A DNA stretch of 64,000 nt from the NCBI GenBank assembly GCA_003260075.1, contig QLIY01000625.1:33966-97965 (forward strand), written 5' to 3'. Positions 59,256-64,000 of the stretch are shown here, piece after piece. How positions within the stretch are numbered: position 1 is the stretch's first letter; every line of letters begins with the position of its first letter. The position numbers and the translations under genes are program-made. The notes below the pieces were generated by a model. It was not told where the DNA came from and made no database searches. It saw nothing but the letters and a program-made list of their open reading frames with translations. The DNA is from Phallusia mammillata (lineage: Eukaryota > Chordata > Ascidiacea > Phlebobranchia > Ascidiidae).

Positions 59256-62200
59256 ATGCCCCTACGAAGTCCAATGCCGGATTTGGTGATTCCTAATATC
59301 AGTTTTAGTGATTATATGTTTTCGAATCTTGCTAGAAAAGGAAACAAGGTTACCATGGTAAGTTACTTTCCATCTCAAACTTAGTTATCTATCTCTCAAG
59401 TGAGAAAAATAGTTTTGTCAATTGAAGTTTAGACAGATTCTAAAAACGGAACGTTGTAAATTTCCGACTCAATGACTTTTAAGTTGTTTGACTATCTTTA
59501 CTATCTGATGCCAGAATATATTCAGTATATTTCCAGGTCTAAGGTTCCACTTTATTCATCCATATTTGCAATGTTTCTCTCAGATTGACAGTTCAAACAA
59601 TGACAACCAGTACACGTCCCAGGAAGTACGTGAGAATTCCAGGAAATGTGGGAGTGCATTTTACCGCATGGGGTTGAGGAAGGGTGATGTGGTGGCAACT
59701 TGCCTCACAAACTGTGCCGAATACACTTTCTTAGTGTTGGGAGTGAATGCATGCGGTGGAATACTTACTACTTCAAATCCAAACTACACTAAAAGTGAGC
59801 CTTAAAAAAGGTTGATAAAACATATGTTTAAGTTTAACGTGATTCTGTGCGTCTTTCAATACCGCGTTTTCGTTATCTGCCTTTGGATATTCCAATTTGT
59901 TTGAACTGCAGCCTGCAATAGTTGAGTTTAAAGAACTTAAACGACGTTTGCTTTCGTCATTTCCTCTACCCGCCACGAACTTGCAACACGACTCCTGTCC
60001 ATGCTTTATTCAATTGTAGTGTACGTGCACCAGAAAGTAAGTGCATGTAAAGTGCATCCGGAACAAGTCTCCGTCGCGCAAAAGAAACTATCCGGTTTTC
60101 GGATGAAATCCTCTCTCAGCTCTGATGCCACCAGTTATCATCCTTCCACGAACGTTGTTCCCGCTGCGTATGCCCGGGGATAATTGATTAAAGTTTCGGC
60201 CAATAAACTAACTTCGCCATTTGGCTCTGATAGGGCTGCTTACATTTCTGGCCGTAATGTGTTACGTTACCCACAGGCTATCGGACACAAGCCCGCTTCT
60301 GGGGGACGGGATTCCTGTAGTGCCGTCACTACTGTGTTCTTTCACTTGCATTTGTATTTTTTCTTTCATTGCCATTGCCTCCATAAAACACCTGTTTCGG
60401 GTCGCTCTTTCTCTTGCATGACTCCCCCAAAAAGCACTTCAATACCGTTTAGGTTTAGTTTGCAAGTTTTCTTGAGAACCGTTGAAAGTATAACCGTTGA
60501 AAAATCCAGCTGCTCATCGGGGTTTTGTTTATCGAAAACTGTTTTCTAGAATCGGATGCTAAAGATATGACCAACAAAACCGGATTTAAGTTGCACTTAT
60601 ACGACTTAAGGTCTTGTTAAATATTTGGCATTTTAATTTTTCTGGAGTGTGTCTGACTATGATTGCAAACTACCAACATAACATATACTGTTGCTGTTTT
60701 TAGATGAACTTTCATTCCAATTCAAACAATCCGAACCTAAATTTGTTTTCTGCAATTCTGAGAACTACGTCAAAGTACAAGAAGTTTGTGCGGAAATAAA
60801 TTCGGTTAAGGTAAGTTACCATTATACTTTGTTTTATACTAGTAATAACAGAGTACACATTATGTCACTTTGGCAGGAAATATTTAACATGGAAGAACAA
60901 CCAAATCGAAAAACATTTTCCCAATTTCTTGCCAAGGGAAATTCCAAAGGTTAGACATTATATTATACAAGTACTAATGTAGTTTGAGCTTTTGCTTCGG
61001 TTGATTAATTACATAAGATTCAATTTATTGATCAGACTTTCCTCTTGGCGTTTCTGTCGACCCGGATAATGTGGCTTTAATCCTCTACTCCAGCGGAACC
61101 ACTGGGCTTCCTAAGGGTGTCATGCTCACGCACAGAAACTTGATTGCACATTTAACCATTTGCGAGTAGGTCAACCTACAGGAGATGCAAGCAAAGTTTA
61201 AAATACGATGGCAAACCCAAAATAATTAGTTTCCAAAAAGTTGTCTTACAAACCAAATGCTAGAGCGGTTGACTTTGATTTCAGACTTTGTTTAATGCCC
61301 AAGTTATGTTTTAATCTGTCTCAAAGTTAAACATTCCTCACATTTAGGGCCTCGTTTTTTTGGTCTCGTCTCGATATCGTTTATTTGGTTCTTCCTCTGT
61401 TTCATCTCTACGGCATCTCTATTTGCTTTCTGGTTTTAATGAAAGGAAGCAAAATTGTCACCAAGCAACGATTCGACTCGAAGCAGATGTTGCAAGACAT
61501 TCTGAAATACAGGGTTACTAATCTTCGTATTTTTGACTGCATATAAGTCTGAAAATCATGAATGCCAAATATTTTTAAGTTGATATGTTTGCTTGTGAAT
61601 AAGTTAGCTCAAGGTAATGTTGTTATAATTCTTTATTATTTAAAAGAGTAAACATTTGAAATGCTNTCTTTATTATTTAAAAGAGTAAACATTTGAAATG
61701 CTAACCGTTGTGACATTATTGCTTACAGATTTCGCGCTTGATTGCAACACCTCCCATCATACTTGCAATAAATCAACTTTCGCAGGAGCATGGCTTCAAA
61801 ATTTTATCTTTACAAGAAATTGACTGCAGTGCTGCGCCATTGCCTGAAAGTGTGGCGTTGTCGGTCTCTGAAAAACTTAACGTTAAAATAAAACAAGGTG
61901 ACCGCTTTTTCTGACAAATTTGTGAATTTCTAAACAAGGGATTGGTATAGCAGCTAACATTTGGTTTAAATTCGGTGTCAGGATGTAAAAAATTTTGCAT
62001 TTCTTTTGATCCTCAATGAAAACTTAAAAGTGCCACCACTGCTTGTAACGGGTTAATTATATGATCTCTGTTATGTATATTGGCCTGCTTCAGTATTTAC
62101 GAGGTTTCAACAACACTTTGTTCTTGTTCAGTTTGGGGATTAACAGAGGCAGCACCTGGAAGTCGACACATGGATCTTAATACTCCCGTTCTCTCAATTG

Positions 62201-63181
62201 GAAACGTCACACCCAACACTATTTTAAAGGTAAACTGTTTTTGACTGCAAATCTCACTGTTGGTGTAAATGATCATTTGCTGAACTGTCAGGCAGTCTGT
62301 CAAGCTCATTTTTGTTCCTAAAAAACTGCTTTTGTGGGTTCGAAACTCACTTTCAACTTGATTTGTATCTCAATGACTGCATGCGGTTTTGTTGAGGTTC
62401 AAGGATTTTGACAATAGTTCCGGCAAACATTAAATCAAGCAAAAATCCTCATTCACGTTTTGTGAGTTGGCAGATTATTGATACAGACAGCGGAAGGGAA
62501 CTGGGTCCTAATGAAGACGGTGAAATTTGCTACAAAGGCCCACAGGTAAACTGCACAATTTCTTTACTGCGAACACATTACCAGCTGCTTTTATTTATGT
62601 TGTAGGTTATGAAAGGTTATTACAAGAACCCTGAAGCGACAGCAAAAACGATTGACAGTGAAGGCTGGTTACATACAGGAGATATCGGACATTACGATGA
62701 TAACGAGTTTATCTATATCGTTGATCGACTGAAAGAGCTGATAAAGTACAAAGGATTTCAAGTTAGTTTTATGAGAATACACTTTTGTTAAAACAGATCA
62801 CCTAAAACTTTCTAATTGTCACTAGGTGGCACCAGCTGAGTTGGAAGACGTATTGTTACGTCATCCCAAGATTACTGACGTAGGAGTCATTGGTGTTCCC
62901 GATCCTAAAGCAGGGGAATTACCCAAAGCTTACGTTGTCAAAAAAGATCGAGATCTCACAGAGAAAGAAATTCACGATTTCATGAAAGGTTTTACCAGTT
63001 ACATGATTTTTTTTCTACTTTCTAAAACTCAATGTTGTTTTACGCAGAAAAAGTTGCAAAGTACAAGTATCTGCGTGGGGGAATCACCTTTATCGAGGCA
63101 ATTCCGAAATCAGAAAGTGGAAAAATTCTTCGTCGCATTTTAAAAGAATCAGAGAAAAAACGAATTTTGTCAAAATATTGA
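59256..63181 (+). CDS. 4CL/luciferase-like acyl-CoA synthetase, copy 8 (head like copies 6/7, diverged body)
   Basis: Exons: 59256-59357, 59584-59794, 60704-60810, 60877-60949, 61036-61165, 61348-61513, 61729-61897, 62132-62229, 62474-62545, 62606-62761, 62826-62988 and 63048-63181, 526 residues. Exons 1-2 and intron sequence up to about 60134 are nearly identical to copies 6 and 7. From there on intron 2 is unique and exons 3-12 are clearly diverged. Motifs: [26 protein letters not shown] (His kept), [57 protein letters not shown] and PKSESGK. C-terminus KRILSKY, no PTS1. An N at 61666 in intron 6 joins a 36-base direct repeat. Confidence 0.88.
60134..60703. other. Unique half of copy 8 intron 2
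   Basis: This sequence is absent from copies 5-7. It is locally GC-richer (cgctgcgtatgcccgggg; cgcttctgggggacggg) and holds open frames at 60184-60549 and 60221-60421 with no recognised family. It may be inserted sequence, such as a retroelement fragment, or the ancestral intron. Confidence 0.35.
61630..61702. repeat. 36-base direct repeat around a single N in copy 8 intron 6
   Basis: tctttattatttaaaagagt and the following 16 bases occur immediately before and after the N at 61666. This is a contig end overlap that was not merged. Confidence 0.8.
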
Positions 63182-64000
63182 TTGAAATTTAATGCTGACG
63201 ATCACATATTCAGACGCACATTACTTATATGACGTTTACTGCATTCTAGTATTCCAAATAAACTGTAAGACTTCACACTGATTCGAAACTGCTCATAACA
63301 TTGTTGTTCCGCAAGGTTTGGAATCTAGTAAGTTTTTAACTTTGTCAGAAAGCTGTAAGTTTACTTTTGAGCGCATATTTTATGCTAGTTAGTGGACTTT
63401 GGTTCTTGTTATTGTCAACGAAAGTTTGCAGTTAATTTCGTACTTCAGAGTTCAAGCCACACAATCAATCAATCGGCCGGGACTTGGCGTCCCCTCGCTT
63501 TTATGGACACAAGGTTCTACCTTCGGTTCGCATCTCTCTCTAACGAGAAGAGGACCCGAAGTTGCAATCCGAAGCACCCTTTTTTTGCCAGGGACTGAGG
63601 GTCATTTTTGTTCTTGTGCTTGTCAACGGACAGTAGCGCTATCACAGAGAAATTAGCAGTACCTGCAAAATGTTTTTTTTAAGGTTTGGTTTGGGTGACC
63701 GCTAAGTAGTTTTAAGAGACGGCAAGTGTTTCATTTAAATACCAAAAACTGTAGTTGTAGTTGCAAGTCCAAATTTTGGGAAACCGCTGGAGAAATTTGC
63801 ACCTTAAAAAAACACTGCTTGTGTTCATTATTTTTTTCGAGCGTCTACCTGGACACTTGCTCAGAGACATTCCTGGGATTTTTGAGTCAGGGTTGTCCCC
63901 CTAGCCTTTCACAAACCAATGCGTGACTGCTGCAAGGCTGCAGACGAATGGGAGCCGGTTTAGTCGACGGCCACTCGACCCGCGACAGGTTGTACTGGGC
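63182..64000. other. Region downstream of copy 8
   Basis: The first ~150 bp are 3' flank, part of which (63250-63340) is shared with the fossil copy at 39593-39665. The rest, including a GC-richer end (63880-64000), has short open frames on the plus strand but no family I recognise. Confidence 0.4.

Noticed and set aside
63880-64000. GC-richer end of the window as an rRNA or tRNA gene
   Set aside because: No conserved rRNA or tRNA motif or cloverleaf could be recognised.

Overview
The window is from an intron-rich animal genome. Genes have short to medium spliceosomal introns with GT-AG borders, base composition is AT-rich, and there are many small hAT-type non-autonomous elements with 8-bp target duplications. 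The gene set (a CSRNP nuclear protein, a LanC-like protein, a Sulfotransfer_4-type sulfotransferase, a GH16 beta-glucan-binding-like protein and many 4CL/luciferase-like acyl-CoA synthetases) fits an invertebrate deuterostome. An ascidian tunicate is my best guess, by inference only; no marker gene settles it. No tRNA, rRNA or CRISPR array was recognised.

Layout. 306-1518 (-): 5' part of a GH16/GNBP-like secreted protein. 2122-3707 (+): sulfotransferase-like protein, 4 exons. 4126-6994 (+): LanC-like protein, 7 exons, last exon scrambled by assembly. 6995-10709: no confident coding gene. 10710-17986 (-): complete CSRNP gene, 9 coding exons. 19054-63181: a cluster of eight adenylate-forming enzymes of the 4-coumarate:CoA ligase / firefly-luciferase type. 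Copy 1 is on the minus strand and copies 2-8 are on the plus strand. All share the same 12-exon structure with exon lengths 102, 211, 107, 73, 130, 166, 169, 98, 72, 156, 163 and a variable last exon. A decayed ninth copy lies between copies 3 and 4. Copies 5, 6 and 7 repeat almost base for base in a ~4.15 kb unit whose borders fall in intron 2.

The assembly itself needs care. About 35 runs of 8-13 C (and four of 41-84 C) mark places where the sequence usually jumps back 60-1200 bp and is repeated with SNP-level differences. Two G-runs exist in the window, and both lie inside the 1.6 kb block bounded by single Ns at 50191 and 51795. This suggests that the homopolymers are strand-oriented join artefacts between haplotypes and that this block is a flipped, misplaced contig. 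Removing it restores an intact copy 6.

The most interesting biology is in the synthetase cluster. Copies 2 and 3 keep the adenylation lysine but have lost the hinge lysine used for the second half-reaction. Copies 5-7 have Asn in place of the substrate-pocket His. The cluster also shows chimeric heads and bodies, a fossil gene, and shared upstream elements specific to each subfamily. In the sulfotransferase gene a MITE inserted exactly at a 5' splice site, and its target-site duplication copied the splice site.
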